Assembly (NCBI RefSeq): GCF_025150245.1
Contig: NZ_CP102279.1
Span: forward strand, 2,167,423 to 2,231,422
Direction of reading: 5' to 3'
Length of the DNA: 64,000 bases
Origin: Dorea formicigenerans
Lineage (GTDB): Bacteria > Bacillota > Clostridia > Lachnospirales > Lachnospiraceae
The notes under the pieces were generated by a model, which was given only the letters and a program-made list of their open reading frames with translations, searched no databases and was not told the DNA's origin. Below, one piece after another: positions 25,918 through 35,693 of this stretch. The stretch's first letter is position 1. Each line of letters begins with the position of its first letter. The translations under genes and the position numbers were made by a program.

Positions 25918-27076
25918 TCCGTCTTTTTCTTTCTTCCAGCACTGCCAGGTAAACCTTCTCCACCCGCTTTGCAAAGCTCTCTTTGGAAAACTGGTCTGCT
26001 GTCCGAACTGCTGTATTGCGCATTCTCCTCTTTTCATCTTCACTGAACTCCTTCCATTTCTGTATACACTCAAGGTACATAGACTCTTTTTCATACTGCC
26101 AGCCATTCTTTCCTTCCGTAACTACCTCTTTCAGGCAATCATCTTTTCTACATAAAAGCGGTACTCCACCAGCCAGCGCCTCATCATATGTCATACCCTG
26201 TGTCTCGCTTGTTGATGCGCTGACGAAAAGATCTCCAATCTGATAATATCTGGCGACTTCATCTGGCGACACCATTCCTGTAAAGATTACACTATCTGTT
26301 ACTTGATATTCTTTTGCCTTTTCTTCCAGTGTAGTTCTATATGGCCCGTCTCCTACTAAGACAAGTTTTATATTGTTTTGTACACTTTTTTGATACCAAA
26401 GCAACTCTTCAATGTTCTTTTCTTTTGCTATTCTTCCAACATAAACGAAAACAATTTCTTCTTTCTTTATGCCATATCGTTCCCGAAGCGCCTCTCTGCT
26501 TCCATCATCAATTCGTCTTCTATATTTTTCTGTATCGATTCCAGACGGTACAACACTGACCGGACAGCTTACCCGGTAGCCTTCCAGAATCCGCTCTATC
26601 TTTCCACTTGGTGCGATCATGGCATCAACCTGATCTGATAATTTTCTTGTCATCATCTGTACCAGGCTCCTGCCCCATGCTTTCTGTGGTGAGAAATAAT
26701 GTGTGTAATCCTCGTATACAGTATGGTATGTGTGAATGATTGGAATATCTAATTCTCCTGCAATTCTTTTTGCCAGAAAAAATGTCGAGAATTCACACTG
26801 GGAATGAATCAGATCCGGCTTCCATGCAAGCAACTCTTCCATATATTCTCTCGCCACAACCGGAATCTTCACCCTTGCCTGTGGATATATCTTTCCCATA
26901 CCTACCGATCCTGCATAGATCACATTTTCCTCTTTATATGAATGACAGTTTCTGGAAAGCGTCAGAACCTTTACTTCATGACCACGTTTTTCCAATTGCT
27001 CTGTCAGATTTAACACGGAAGTCACAACTCCATTTATCACAGGTCTGTACCAGTCTGTTGTAATCAGTATTTTCAT
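25901..27076 (-). CDS. GT4 glycosyltransferase, monoglucosyl-diacylglycerol synthase-like
   Basis: 391 residues, GT-B fold. The N-terminal TDWYRPVINGVVTSVLNL matches the acceptor loop of 1,2-diacylglycerol 3-glucosyltransferases and related lipid glycosyltransferases. HTYHTVYEDYTHYF, PSGIDTEKYR, VYVGRIAKEKNIEEL and the donor-site ETQGMTYDEALAGGVPLL with EX7E are all present. It is the first gene of the three-gene run, starting after a long AT-rich leader. It probably adds the first sugar to diacylglycerol at the inner face of the membrane. Confidence 0.78.
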   Translation of the reverse strand: MKILITTDWYRPVINGVVTSVLNLTEQLEKRGHEVKVLTLSRNCHSYKEENVIYAGSVGMGKIYPQARVKIPVVAREYMEELLAWKPDLIHSQCEFSTFFLAKRIAGELDIPIIHTYHTVYEDYTHYFSPQKAWGRSLVQMMTRKLSDQVDAMIAPSGKIERILEGYRVSCPVSVVPSGIDTEKYRRRIDDGSREALRERYGIKKEEIVFVYVGRIAKEKNIEELLWYQKSVQNNIKLVLVGDGPYRTTLEEKAKEYQVTDSVIFTGMVSPDEVARYYQIGDLFVSASTSETQGMTYDEALAGGVPLLCRKDDCLKEVVTEGKNGWQYEKESMYLECIQKWKEFSEDEKRRMRNTAVRTADQFSKESFAKRVEKVYLAVLEERKRRNVYAA

Positions 27077-27242
27077 TGTTCATTACCTCCTCTTCCTTAC
27101 AGTAACAAGCTTATCATCCGGTTCTTAAAATAAACGCAGTCAATTCTAAATATTTCTTAAAGATTCCCGCAATATTTTCTTACTACAAGTACGATTTCTG
27201 CATGACGCTTTTTTATAATAGGAAATGCAATTTCCCATCATC

Positions 27243-27285
27243 AAAAAAATCCCTGCGAAGTTATCCATTCAAACTTCACAGGGAC
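27243..27285 (-). terminator. Intrinsic terminator after the CopZ-like gene
   Basis: On the minus strand TCCCTGTGAAGTT pairs with AACTTCGCAGGGA (one mismatch) and a run of seven T follows. Confidence 0.85.
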
Positions 27286-27342
27286 ATGTGTTCCGACCTT
27301 TTATTCCGAGATACTCTATTCTCTTGTTTTTATTTCTTACGA

Positions 27343-27600
27343 TTATTTCTTTCCAAAATGAAAGAATCCTTTTTTCTCATATGGCTCTGTATGGACGTCT
27401 ACCAGTTCATAGCCAATCTCTTTGATTTCCTTTTTCAGAAATGGGATATCCAGATTCTCTTCACTGATTACAACTGTCTCACCACCTTTTACGGAAGAAG
27501 TCACTTTCTTTACATTAAAATTCTTGCGTACCAGATCATTCATATGTGCTTCACACATACCGCACATCATGCCATTTACCTTTAATACCGTCTTTATCAT
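27343..27600 (-). CDS. Heavy-metal-associated (CopZ-like) protein
   Basis: 85 residues with the HMA fold. The metal motif MMCGMC (Cys13 and Cys16) replaces the usual MxCxxC with the same spacing. The rest follows the beta-alpha-beta-beta-alpha-beta pattern, and the tail EKKGFFHFGKK is extra. It would bind Cu(I) or another soft metal and pass it on. No copper ATPase is adjacent. A palindrome at 27727-27747, about 130 bp upstream of the start, resembles operators of copper regulators. Confidence 0.8.
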   Translation of the reverse strand: MIKTVLKVNGMMCGMCEAHMNDLVRKNFNVKKVTSSVKGGETVVISEENLDIPFLKKEIKEIGYELVDVHTEPYEKKGFFHFGKK

Positions 27601-27726
27601 AATTCTATCTGCCTCCTGTTATTGGTTTCTGCCAGATTATATTTTCTATTTGTCAACGAAGCATCTAATCTAATTAACAGTTGACTCTCCACTCTTAATC
27701 AGATTCTTCTCTCTGACGTTCTCATG

Positions 27727-27747
27727 TTATACCCCTCCAAGGTATAA
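27727..27747. promoter_or_regulatory. Candidate metal-regulator operator (CsoR/MerR-like)
   Basis: TTATACC and GGTATAA are perfect inverted arms around CCTCCAA. The form resembles CsoR or CueR sites. It lies upstream of the CopZ-like gene; the regulator itself is not in this window. Confidence 0.4.
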
Positions 27748-27888
27748 GTCAATGGTCTGGTTTTATTTACCTAACTGATGAAACTTTTTTATCAATAAGA
27801 AGAAGTGTACAAAGATTTTCTTTTATTATCTGAGACTTACTTTTTGTTATACTGTTCACTTTTTCTCTGCTTTTTTTCTCATAATAAC

Positions 27889-27944
27889 AGGCCTCCTTAA
27901 AACCAAGACTTTTTACTTTGTCTTCATTTTAAAGAGGCCTTTTA
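27889..27944. terminator. Hairpin downstream of thrC
   Basis: AGGCCTCCTTAAAA pairs with TTTTAAAGAGGCCT (one mismatch) around an inner AAGAC/GTCTT stem; TTTT follows on the plus strand. On the minus strand, which carries thrC, no clear T run follows, so terminator strength is uncertain. Confidence 0.5.
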
Positions 27945-28010
27945 AATACCCTGATATTAAATTCTAAACAATACTTAAACTATTTCATGTAAATTCATGA
28001 CATTTTTACA

Positions 28011-29498
28011 TTATACTCCAAGTATTCCTTTGACCGTATCTTTCATCTTATCCGCATCACATTCCAGATCATGAAGTACTTTTGCATCCAGAATATCTTT
28101 AATTGCCTGTGGCATCGGAACACCGGATACTTCCTGCAGTTTTGGAAGAAGATCAAATTCATCTGCATTTGCATTCTCTGCATCGATAGCACTCATCACA
28201 CTCTTTACGAATTTGTATGGGCTTGCTGTAGATGCAATGACACATTTTGTCTGATCACCACTCTTAGCACGATACTGTCCGCATACATGAGCTGCAACTG
28301 CTGTATGTGTATCCATGACATATCCTGTCTTCTGATAGGTATCATGAATACTTTCTGCCGTCTCTTCTTCTGTAGAATATCCGGCAGCAAAATCAGCTAG
28401 TTTTTCTTTCATTTCCAGTGTAATTGTATACTTTCCGGTTGTCTTAAGCTCTTCCATCAGCTCTTTTGTCTTCTCTGAATCTTCACCATAGATGAGATAG
28501 ATCAGACGCTCCAGGTTGCTGGAAATCAGAATATCCATGGAAGGTGATGTCGTTAATACAAACTCACGGTTCTTATCATACGTTCCTGTCTGGAAGAAAT
28601 CATATAATACTTTATTATCATTAGAAGCGCAAATTAATTTTGCGATCGGTACACCCAGATTCTTTGCATAGTACGCTGCCAGAATATTTCCAAAGTTACC
28701 AGTCGGTACGACTACATTAATCTTCTCGCCGTCTTTAATCTCTCCATTTGCAAGCAGTTTTGTATATGCATATACATAATAAGCGACCTGTGGTACAAGA
28801 CGTCCGATATTGATGGAGTTTGCTGATGAGAACTGGTATCCCTTATCAGCCAGTTCTTTTGCAAGTTCCTGATCTTCGAACATCTGCTTTACTCCACTCT
28901 GGGCATTATCAAAGTTTCCATGAATTGCAACTACATCTACATTTACCCCTTTCTGGGTTCTCATCTGGAGTTCCTGTACTTTGCTGACACCATTCTTTGG
29001 ATAAAATACGATAATCCTTGTTCCTTCTACATCTGCGAATCCTGCCATAGCAGCTTTTCCTGTATCTCCAGATGTGGCAGTCAGAATTACAATTTCATTC
29101 TTCACCTGATTCTTCTTTGCAGATGTTGTCATCAGATGTGGCAGGATAGAAAGTGCCATATCTTTAAATGCAATTGTTGCTCCATGGAACAGTTCCAGAT
29201 AATAAGTATCTTCTACTTTTACAAGTGGAGCAATTGCCTCATCATCAAACTTGCTGTCATATGCTTTTTCAATACAATTCCTTAACTCTTCTTCTGTAAA
29301 ATCTGTAAGGAAACACTTCATAACTTCATAAGCAGTATCCTGATAGTTCAGATCCTTCAGTTCTTCCATAGACTTTCCAAGTACCGGAAGCTTCTCCGGC
29401 ACAAAAAGTCCTCCATCCGGAGCAAGTCCTTTTAAAATTGCTTCCGATGCAGTCACTTTCAAATTAGAATTTCTTGTACTTTTATAATATAAATCCAT
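28011..29498 (-). CDS. thrC: Threonine synthase
   Basis: 495 residues from ATG at 29498, chosen for AAGGGTGG just upstream and because MDLYYKSTRN is the usual family start; an upstream extension is not conserved. The PLP lysine lies in HGATIAFKDMAL, and the phosphate loop and substrate motifs (TATSGDTGKAA, VPTGNFGNILAAYYA) are present. It converts O-phospho-L-homoserine to threonine, using the long (fungal/E. coli-type) form of the enzyme. It follows leuC and leuD on the same strand, with a 47-bp gap to the leuD stop. Confidence 0.93.
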   Translation of the reverse strand: MDLYYKSTRNSNLKVTASEAILKGLAPDGGLFVPEKLPVLGKSMEELKDLNYQDTAYEVMKCFLTDFTEEELRNCIEKAYDSKFDDEAIAPLVKVEDTYYLELFHGATIAFKDMALSILPHLMTTSAKKNQVKNEIVILTATSGDTGKAAMAGFADVEGTRIIVFYPKNGVSKVQELQMRTQKGVNVDVVAIHGNFDNAQSGVKQMFEDQELAKELADKGYQFSSANSINIGRLVPQVAYYVYAYTKLLANGEIKDGEKINVVVPTGNFGNILAAYYAKNLGVPIAKLICASNDNKVLYDFFQTGTYDKNREFVLTTSPSMDILISSNLERLIYLIYGEDSEKTKELMEELKTTGKYTITLEMKEKLADFAAGYSTEEETAESIHDTYQKTGYVMDTHTAVAAHVCGQYRAKSGDQTKCVIASTASPYKFVKSVMSAIDAENANADEFDLLPKLQEVSGVPMPQAIKDILDAKVLHDLECDADKMKDTVKGILGV

Positions 29499-29545
29499 CT
29501 GTTCCACCCTTCTATGATCCTGTAATTCTCTGCCTGGCATCACTT

Positions 29546-30040
29546 TTATTTTACTTTTTTACTATTTGTATATTTTACAAGTCCGCCTGCTGCAATCAGT
29601 TTCTGCATGAATTCCGGGAATGGCTGTCCCTTAAATTCCGTTCCTTTTGTACGATTATAGATCATACCATTATCAAAATCAACTTCCACTTCGTCTCCGG
29701 CTTCAATTCCTTTCGCAGCCTCTGGACATTCGATGATCGGAAGTCCGATATTGATTGCATTTCTATAGAAGATTCTGGCAAATGTCTCTGCTATAACACA
29801 GCTTACTCCTGCTGTTTTCAGACACAGTGGCGCATGCTCTCTGGAGGATCCACATCCAAAGTTCTTATTTGCCACAATCAGATCTCCCGGCTGTACCTTA
29901 TTTACAAATTCCGGATCAATATCTGCCATTGCATGGCTTGCAAGTTCCTGTGCATCAAAAGAGTTCAGGTATCTTGCCGGAATGATTACGTCTGTATCTA
30001 CGTTGTCTCCATATTTAAATACATGTCCTTTTGCTTTCAT
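29546..30040 (-). CDS. leuD: 3-isopropylmalate dehydratase, small subunit
   Basis: 164 residues, the short form of the aconitase swivel domain: [21 protein letters not shown] at the start, then the family hallmark [11 protein letters not shown] and [13 protein letters not shown]. Its start overlaps the stop codon of leuC by one base. With LeuC it converts 2-isopropylmalate to 3-isopropylmalate in leucine synthesis. The short form is shared with homoaconitase and citramalate-pathway enzymes, so a related substrate cannot be excluded; leuA and leuB are not in the window. Confidence 0.88.
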   Translation of the reverse strand: MKAKGHVFKYGDNVDTDVIIPARYLNSFDAQELASHAMADIDPEFVNKVQPGDLIVANKNFGCGSSREHAPLCLKTAGVSCVIAETFARIFYRNAINIGLPIIECPEAAKGIEAGDEVEVDFDNGMIYNRTKGTEFKGQPFPEFMQKLIAAGGLVKYTNSKKVK

Positions 30041-31317
30041 TATTCAACGACCTCCACTTTCTCAGGATTTGCGATGCATCCTGCAATTGCACTTGCTGCT
30101 GCTACTTCCGGTGATGCAAGATAGATCAGGGAATCTACATGTCCCATTCTTCCTACAAAGTTACGGTTCGTTGTCGATACACACTTTTCTCCTGCTGCCA
30201 TAACACCCATATGTCCACCCATACATGGTCCGCAGCTCGGTGTATTCACTGCACATCCTGCATCTACGAAAATATCCATCAGTCCTTCGTGGATACACTG
30301 TTTGTAAATCTTCTGAGTAGCCGGAATTACCATAACACGTACATCTTCGTGTACTTTATGACCTTTGAGAATTGCTGCTGCCTTTCTCATGTCTTCCATA
30401 CGTCCATTCGTACAGGATCCAATAACAACCTGATCGATCTTGATTGGCTCCATAGCCTCGATCTCATCGATCGTTTTTGCGTTTCCAGGAAGATGTGGGA
30501 ATGCAACGGTTGGACGGACTTCTGCAAGATCGATTTCAACGACCTGCTCATATTCAGCGTCCTCATCGGCTTCATAGACTGTATATTCTTTCTTTGTATG
30601 CTCATTCAGATACTGGATTGTCTTGTCGTCTACCGGGAAGATTCCGTTCTTTGCACCTGCCTCGATTGCCATGTTCGCCATTGTAAAACGATCGTCCATA
30701 GACAGATTGGCAATTCCGTCTCCGGTAAATTCCATAGATTTGTAAAGGGCACCGTCTACACCAATCTTTCCAATGATGTGAATGATAATATCTTTACCAC
30801 TTACATACTTGCCCGGTTTTCCAGTTAATACGAATTTGATTGCAGCCGGCACTTTAAACCACAGCTCTCCCATAGCCATTCCTGTTGCGATATCTGTTGT
30901 ACCCACACCTGTTGAAAATGCTCCAAGTGCTCCATATGTACAGGTATGTGAGTCTGCTCCGATAATCAGTTCGCCGGCTGCAACAACTCCTGCCTCCGGA
31001 AGGATTGCATGCTCTACTCCGGATTTTCCCTGTTCAAAATACCAGTGCAGTCCCTGTGCTTTTGCAAACTCACGGATTGCTTTTGAATTCTCTGCGGATT
31101 TGATATCTTTGTTCGGTGTAAAATGATCTGGTACAAATACTACTTTATTCTTATCGAATACAGTGTCGGACATCTGCTTTAAAATCGGCAGTGCCATCGG
31201 TCCTGTAATATCATTTGCCATTACTACGTCTAATTTTGCTTCTATTAACTGTCCGGCTTCTACATGATCCAGTCCAGCATGCGCAGCTAATATTTTCTGC
31301 GTCATTGTCATTCCCAT
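30040..31317 (-). CDS. leuC: 3-isopropylmalate dehydratase, large subunit
   Basis: 425 residues from ATG at 31317; AGGAGG lies eight bases upstream, and a GTG directly before the ATG is the alternative. Iron-sulfur ligands are visible in VIGSCTNGR and in [10 protein letters not shown]. Other aconitase motifs are [13 protein letters not shown] and DHFTPNKD. Length and motifs match the archaeal/clostridial type of about 420 residues. The gene begins only 24 bases after the stop codon of the surface protein gene at 31342-32928, with no terminator or promoter visible between. Confidence 0.9.
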   Translation of the reverse strand: MGMTMTQKILAAHAGLDHVEAGQLIEAKLDVVMANDITGPMALPILKQMSDTVFDKNKVVFVPDHFTPNKDIKSAENSKAIREFAKAQGLHWYFEQGKSGVEHAILPEAGVVAAGELIIGADSHTCTYGALGAFSTGVGTTDIATGMAMGELWFKVPAAIKFVLTGKPGKYVSGKDIIIHIIGKIGVDGALYKSMEFTGDGIANLSMDDRFTMANMAIEAGAKNGIFPVDDKTIQYLNEHTKKEYTVYEADEDAEYEQVVEIDLAEVRPTVAFPHLPGNAKTIDEIEAMEPIKIDQVVIGSCTNGRMEDMRKAAAILKGHKVHEDVRVMVIPATQKIYKQCIHEGLMDIFVDAGCAVNTPSCGPCMGGHMGVMAAGEKCVSTTNRNFVGRMGHVDSLIYLASPEVAAASAIAGCIANPEKVEVVE

Positions 31318-31341
31318 CACGACAACCTCCTGTTCTTTCCA

Positions 31342-32928
31342 TTAGTGCTTTTTATGATGTTTCTTAGCTTTTCGCCATGCGTTCATTGTACCACACAGCA
31401 CAATCACGGTGCAAGAAAGAATCAGTATCAGGATAATTCCTGTTATATTTGCTACATCTCCCGTTTTCACAGTTGATGCTTTTAATGATTTCGCCGATGT
31501 AACTGCCGGTGTAACAGGTATCTGCGGTTCTTCTACTTTCGGTTCTTCCACTTTCGACTCCTCCACTTTTGGCTCCTCCGGTGTCGGTTCTTCCACTTTC
31601 GGCTCTCCCGGCTCAGGTTTTGGTTCTTCTTCTACTTTCACAGTCTCTCTGTCTTTAACTTCTTCTGCATTTTCAGAACACACAACTACTTCATTTTCAA
31701 TCTCTTTTCCAATTACGCTCTCGTCAGTAATTGCAACCTGATATTCTACCGTGTACTTCTGACCGCTTTCCGGTCCCTCCAGGAATTCACCTGCATGAAT
31801 TGTGTAAGAATTCCCCTGCACTGTAATCTTTGCGTCAGGAATTTTCTCACCGTTTTCATTTAACAATATCACTGAATTTTTCTGAAGTTTTACTCCTTCT
31901 GTAAGAATCGTATCCGTGATCACCACATTTTTTGCAATGGCTTTTTCAATCTGCTGAGTCACATCCAGCGTGTATGTAATAATATCCCCTAATTTATAAG
32001 TTTTACCGGACTTATCTGCATTTTTTTCTACCTGAAGCTCCGGCTTATCCAGCCATTTTACCTGCAATTCGATTGGTGATGATACAATCTGCTGCATAGA
32101 AGCTGTCCCAATATTCTGACTTCCATTTCCGGTCTTGACCAGAAGAATTTTCCATGATTTTGCAATTTCTCCCCTGATTTCACCACTGCTCCAAGTCGTT
32201 CCATTTCCATATGCAACATCTGCCCTTAAGTAAAATGTGTCTCCTCCCGATACTTTGACATTTCCACTTTCACTCGTGCCTCTCGTCTCATTAACAAGCA
32301 TGACTCCATCAGAAAGCGGAACGGTGATACTATTTGCCGTATCCCCTACAAGACGAATACTTTTGGTTCTCTGACATTTCTGCTCCCGGTCATAATAAGC
32401 CGTCAGCCCATTTTCAGAAAGTGCCAGCTCTGCATCTGGTATATCCGGAAGATTTTTTACATAATCCGCATACATGACTACCGCACTGGCAATGTCTGCA
32501 TTCAGGCCTTTAAACGCTGCACTGTTCTGATCACAGCCGTCATAAATGTATGATAATACACAATGGGTCAGACAATAAGCATTGGCATCTTCACCCCAGC
32601 CTCCGGTCAGTGAACTTTTGATATATTGCTCATACCCCGGTCCACCGTACATGTAATACATTGCTTTACTAAGATGTGACTTCGAATCCAATTCTGATGC
32701 GCTATATGCACCATTCCCCGGTGATTTCATATCTGGCTCCAGACAAAATGCCAGATTACCATCCACGTAATAATAATGGGTCGAATATCCCATATACCTG
32801 ATTGCATCCCCTTTTACAAGGGATACTTCCTTTGCTTCTGCATTCACTGCCGGCAAAATGAGTAACAAAAAGAACACCCCTACTGCCAAAATGAACTTAC
32901 GGGCAAAACAAACTCCTTTTTTCTCCAT
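31342..32928 (-). CDS. Thioester-domain-like surface protein with Pro/Glu stalk
   Basis: 528 residues from ATG at 32928 (GAGGAG eight bases upstream). A signal peptide (about 12-33) is followed by a TQxA-type thioester domain: LAFCLEP carries the candidate thioester Cys (about 62), but the TQ position reads LTHCVLSY, so Gln is replaced by His and bond formation is uncertain. Residues 290-430 are a DUF11/isopeptide-type domain (YKLGDIITYTLDV). Then come EPKVEEP-type repeats, a VKTGD motif in place of LPXTG, a membrane helix, and a KKHHKKH tail. It is probably a sortase-attached adhesin. It is upstream of leuC on the same strand. Confidence 0.72.
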   Translation of the reverse strand: MEKKGVCFARKFILAVGVFFLLLILPAVNAEAKEVSLVKGDAIRYMGYSTHYYYVDGNLAFCLEPDMKSPGNGAYSASELDSKSHLSKAMYYMYGGPGYEQYIKSSLTGGWGEDANAYCLTHCVLSYIYDGCDQNSAAFKGLNADIASAVVMYADYVKNLPDIPDAELALSENGLTAYYDREQKCQRTKSIRLVGDTANSITVPLSDGVMLVNETRGTSESGNVKVSGGDTFYLRADVAYGNGTTWSSGEIRGEIAKSWKILLVKTGNGSQNIGTASMQQIVSSPIELQVKWLDKPELQVEKNADKSGKTYKLGDIITYTLDVTQQIEKAIAKNVVITDTILTEGVKLQKNSVILLNENGEKIPDAKITVQGNSYTIHAGEFLEGPESGQKYTVEYQVAITDESVIGKEIENEVVVCSENAEEVKDRETVKVEEEPKPEPGEPKVEEPTPEEPKVEESKVEEPKVEEPQIPVTPAVTSAKSLKASTVKTGDVANITGIILILILSCTVIVLCGTMNAWRKAKKHHKKH

Positions 32929-33090
32929 ATGCAATTCTCCTCTTAATGATCAATGAATCTGTTGTTTATGGGTTACAAAAAAGACCTCCCTTCACCTGTT
33001 TTCTCGTTTTGGAAATCTGGGAAGAAATAAATTCCCTTCGTTGGGGATACACCCCATGATGTGTTACTGAAAATTAGAATTTCTTAGACG

Positions 33091-33138
33091 AGTGCTATTA
33101 TCATAGCCAGAATGCTATGATTTGTCAATAGCACTTTT
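33091..33138. terminator. Double hairpin at the C39-like gene end
   Basis: Outer arms AGTGCTATT/AATAGCACT enclose inner arms CATAGC/GCTATG. It touches the stop codon at 33137 and is a likely 3' end signal, but no long T run follows on the minus strand. Confidence 0.45.
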
Positions 33139-33757
33139 AAATAAAATATTCGATGGTTTTCTCAGACGTAAGCTCTGTGTTCTTATTAAAAAGGATGATT
33201 GCCTCCCGCCCCTGATAAGGCCCCAGAGAATAGACATTTAACGCAATTTTATTAAAATATTTCCACGGCACAATGCGATTATAGCGCGTCGGACAATTTT
33301 CGACAATCTGTATGTCATCAAGACCATATCCTTCCTGGTCATAATACGGATCAAACATGTAGACATGTTCCCCCTCTTCGCCTGTAAGAAGAACATAGTG
33401 CCACTCATCAGAAAACAGACGCAGCACAACAGCGCCTCCTCTTCTGAGAGCATCATTAACATAGCTTTCATTTCCAAGATACACTTCTTTTCCGGACAGA
33501 TAACGGCTTTTTACAGGGAGAATCCCCAGATCCCCCATGCTGTTCAGCCAGTTCGACAGAAACATCATGGCAGCGCAGGACGTTCCACTTTTTCCGGGAA
33601 CTCCTTCACTGCTATAGCAGTCCAGACAATATAGCATAATGTTGCGCAAGACTTCCGGTGGAATTTCCTCTCGTTCGAATAAAAAACTGATGGCATTCTG
33701 CATAGATGTCGGTCCGCAGTCATATTCTGAAAACTGATAATGTAATGGATTTTTCAT
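33137..33757 (-). CDS. C39-like cysteine peptidase family protein
   Basis: 206 residues. A papain-like C39 arrangement is seen: the catalytic Cys in YDCGPTSMQNA (Cys14), His in EWHYVLLTG (about 118), and Asp/Asn in YMFDPYYD. There is no signal peptide, ABC domain or membrane helix, so this is not a bacteriocin exporter. Related free-standing proteins process or sense peptides. It lies between a surface protein gene and the Rrf2 regulator, on the same strand as both, without obvious operon linkage. Confidence 0.65.
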   Translation of the reverse strand: MKNPLHYQFSEYDCGPTSMQNAISFLFEREEIPPEVLRNIMLYCLDCYSSEGVPGKSGTSCAAMMFLSNWLNSMGDLGILPVKSRYLSGKEVYLGNESYVNDALRRGGAVVLRLFSDEWHYVLLTGEEGEHVYMFDPYYDQEGYGLDDIQIVENCPTRYNRIVPWKYFNKIALNVYSLGPYQGREAIILFNKNTELTSEKTIEYFI

Positions 33758-33847
33758 GCCTGTCTCCTTTAGAAAAACTGACGGATACCTTTCGCATCCA
33801 CCATAAATAAAAAACTAATCTGTTGCATAAGAAACAAATTTCAATCT

Positions 33848-34294
33848 TTAGATATAATACATATCCTGTCCATAGTCTACATATGTCTGGTACTCTTTTT
33901 CCAGATCATAAAGTGTAATGCCTGTCAATATCTTCTCCAGTTCGTAATTCACCTTGTCTATGACCAGTTTTTGTATTGCCTCCGGTGCTGCTTTATAGTC
34001 ACAGTCTTCCGGCACATCTTCAGCCTCGATTCTATAATCACCTTCCAGGGCTTCGATCACCTCTGAAATTGTAATCTGTTCTGCGGGTTTATTTAAAAAG
34101 TATCCGCCCTGGGATCCTTTTATACTCTTGACAATTCCTGCTTTTCTAAGGCTCGCAAATACCTGTTCCAGATACTGTGGAGAGATATTATTTCTCTCCG
34201 CGATGCCCCCCAATGCTACCTGCTCATTTTTAAAATTTACTGAAAGATCAATTAATGCCCGCAGGCCATATCTGCTCTTCATCGAAAGTTTCAT
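33848..34294 (-). CDS. Rrf2-family regulator, CymR-like
   Basis: 148 residues. The winged helix reads MKLSMKSRYGLRALIDLSV, then IAERNNISPQYLEQVFASLRKAGIVKSIKGSQGGY. The C-terminal part lacks the three-Cys iron-sulfur pattern of IscR/NsrR (only one Cys), as in CymR of Bacillus. CymR forms a complex with CysK and represses cysteine synthesis genes. The cysK gene is immediately upstream on the same strand, which supports this role. Confidence 0.83.
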   Translation of the reverse strand: MKLSMKSRYGLRALIDLSVNFKNEQVALGGIAERNNISPQYLEQVFASLRKAGIVKSIKGSQGGYFLNKPAEQITISEVIEALEGDYRIEAEDVPEDCDYKAAPEAIQKLVIDKVNYELEKILTGITLYDLEKEYQTYVDYGQDMYYI

Positions 34295-34323
34295 AATCTT
34301 CTCTCCTCTAGTTTAACGTATCA

Positions 34324-34347
34324 GACAGCCGGCTTTTGCCCGCTGTC
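34324..34347. promoter_or_regulatory. Hairpin between cysK and rrf2
   Basis: GACAGCCGGC and GCCCGCTGTC form a 10-bp stem (one mismatch) with loop TTTT in the 87-bp gap. No T run follows, so it may attenuate or protect mRNA rather than end it. Confidence 0.4.
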
Positions 34348-34381
34348 CTACGTCAATATCTATTCACTCTCTTTTTTAATC

Positions 34382-35314
34382 TTACTCAGCGAACAGAGGG
34401 GTTGAATAATATCTGTCTCCGTTATCCGGAAGTAATGCTACAATAGTTTTACCTTTATTTTCCGGACGTTTTGCATAATCAATTGCTGCCCAGAGAGCTG
34501 CTCCTGATGAAATACCTACCAGAACTCCTTCGTGTTTTGCAAGAAGTTTTCCTGTAGCAAATGCATCGTCATTCTCAACTGTAATTATCTCATCATATAC
34601 TTTTGTATTCAGTACATCTGGAACGAATCCTGCTCCGATTCCCTGAATCTTGTGTGCTCCGCTCTTACCTTCTGAAAGTACTGGTGATGTTGCAGGCTCA
34701 AGTGCTACAATTTTAACATCTGGTTTCTTTTCTTTCAGATACTCTCCAACTCCAGTCAGTGTTCCACCTGTACCAACTCCTGCGATAAAGATATCCACAT
34801 CTCCGTCTGTATCATTCCAGATCTCCGGTCCTGTTGTTGCTCTGTGTGTTGCCGGGTTTGCCGGGTTCACAAACTGTCCCGGAATAAAACTGTTCGGAAT
34901 TTCTTTTGCAAGTTCATCTGCTTTTGCGATGGCACCTTTCATTCCTTTTGCCCCTTCTGTCAGCACAATCTCTGCTCCGTATGCTTTCAGGATATTTCTT
35001 CTCTCAACACTCATAGTCTCAGGCATTGTCAGGATAATTCTGTATCCCTTAGCTGCTGCGATTGCCGCAAGACCGATTCCGGTATTACCAGATGTAGGTT
35101 CGATGATCACAGATCCTTCCTTCAAAAGTCCTTTTTCCTCCGCGTCTTCAATCATGCCTTTTGCAATTCTGTCCTTCACACTTCCGGCCGGATTAAAATA
35201 CTCAAGCTTTACAAGTACTCTTGCTTCCAGTCCTAATTCTTTTTCAATATTCTTAACCTCAACCAGTGGTGTATTTCCAATTAAGTCAATTGTTCCGTTG
35301 TAAATCTTTGCCAT
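34382..35314 (-). CDS. cysK: Cysteine synthase A (O-acetylserine sulfhydrylase)
   Basis: 310 residues, full length. The PLP lysine is Lys47 in NPAGSVKDR. The substrate loop TSGNTG (about 74-79) and the phosphate-binding [10 protein letters not shown] are present, and [10 protein letters not shown] near the C-terminus is typical of CysK rather than CysM. It makes cysteine from O-acetylserine and sulfide. A strong promoter lies upstream, and the CymR-like regulator follows, so feedback through CysK-CymR contact is likely. Confidence 0.95.
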   Translation of the reverse strand: MAKIYNGTIDLIGNTPLVEVKNIEKELGLEARVLVKLEYFNPAGSVKDRIAKGMIEDAEEKGLLKEGSVIIEPTSGNTGIGLAAIAAAKGYRIILTMPETMSVERRNILKAYGAEIVLTEGAKGMKGAIAKADELAKEIPNSFIPGQFVNPANPATHRATTGPEIWNDTDGDVDIFIAGVGTGGTLTGVGEYLKEKKPDVKIVALEPATSPVLSEGKSGAHKIQGIGAGFVPDVLNTKVYDEIITVENDDAFATGKLLAKHEGVLVGISSGAALWAAIDYAKRPENKGKTIVALLPDNGDRYYSTPLFAE

Positions 35315-35693
35315 GATATCTTCCTACCTTTCCTATCAATGTAGTGTGTATTCGTCGTTGGTATTAATATAGCACCACATTTCAAACTTGTCAACTATGT
35401 TTTATATGTTTTATATTTTTTATATTTTTTCCACCTTTCCATCATCTATTTATAAATACTTTAAGTTTTTATAAATTCTATAAAATTAATTGATTGTCCG
35501 CACATTTCGTGATAATCTATAACCACTTTAAGAGAAGCAATCTGCAACTCTTTCAAAGTTCTAAGTCGTAAGACATCTCATTTCGGTGTTTCATGTTCGA
35601 AACTACTATCCGATATGAAGAGAAATGTAACTGTAGGCATAGATATTCTATTGCAAAGATGAATCGAAAACTTTATAATAAAAGGAGAAATGG
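35315..35693. other. Intergenic stretch upstream of cysK
   Basis: 379 bp, AT-rich, holding the cysK promoter on the minus strand. The rest, up to the nuclease-like gene, shows no gene or clear structure. Confidence 0.5.
35366..35394 (-). promoter_or_regulatory. Promoter of cysK
   Basis: On the minus strand TTGACA (35394-35389), a 17-base spacer and TATATT (35371-35366), about 52 bases before the ATG. Confidence 0.7.

Larger units (their letters stand above)
27601..28010. other. Intergenic stretch with operator-like palindrome and hairpin
   Basis: The 410 bp between the CopZ-like start and the thrC stop hold no frame. They contain the TTATACC/GGTATAA palindrome (27727-27747) and a large hairpin (27889-27944). 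Confidence 0.6.

Noticed and set aside
25918-26106. Longer N-terminus for the TVP38 protein
   Set aside because: The extra 63 codons lie fully within the upstream glycosyltransferase in another frame and lack a start signal; ATG at 25917 fits the family.
31320-32934. T-box or leader peptide controlling leuCD
   Set aside because: There are only 24 bases between the surface gene and leuC, and no T-box sequence was seen.
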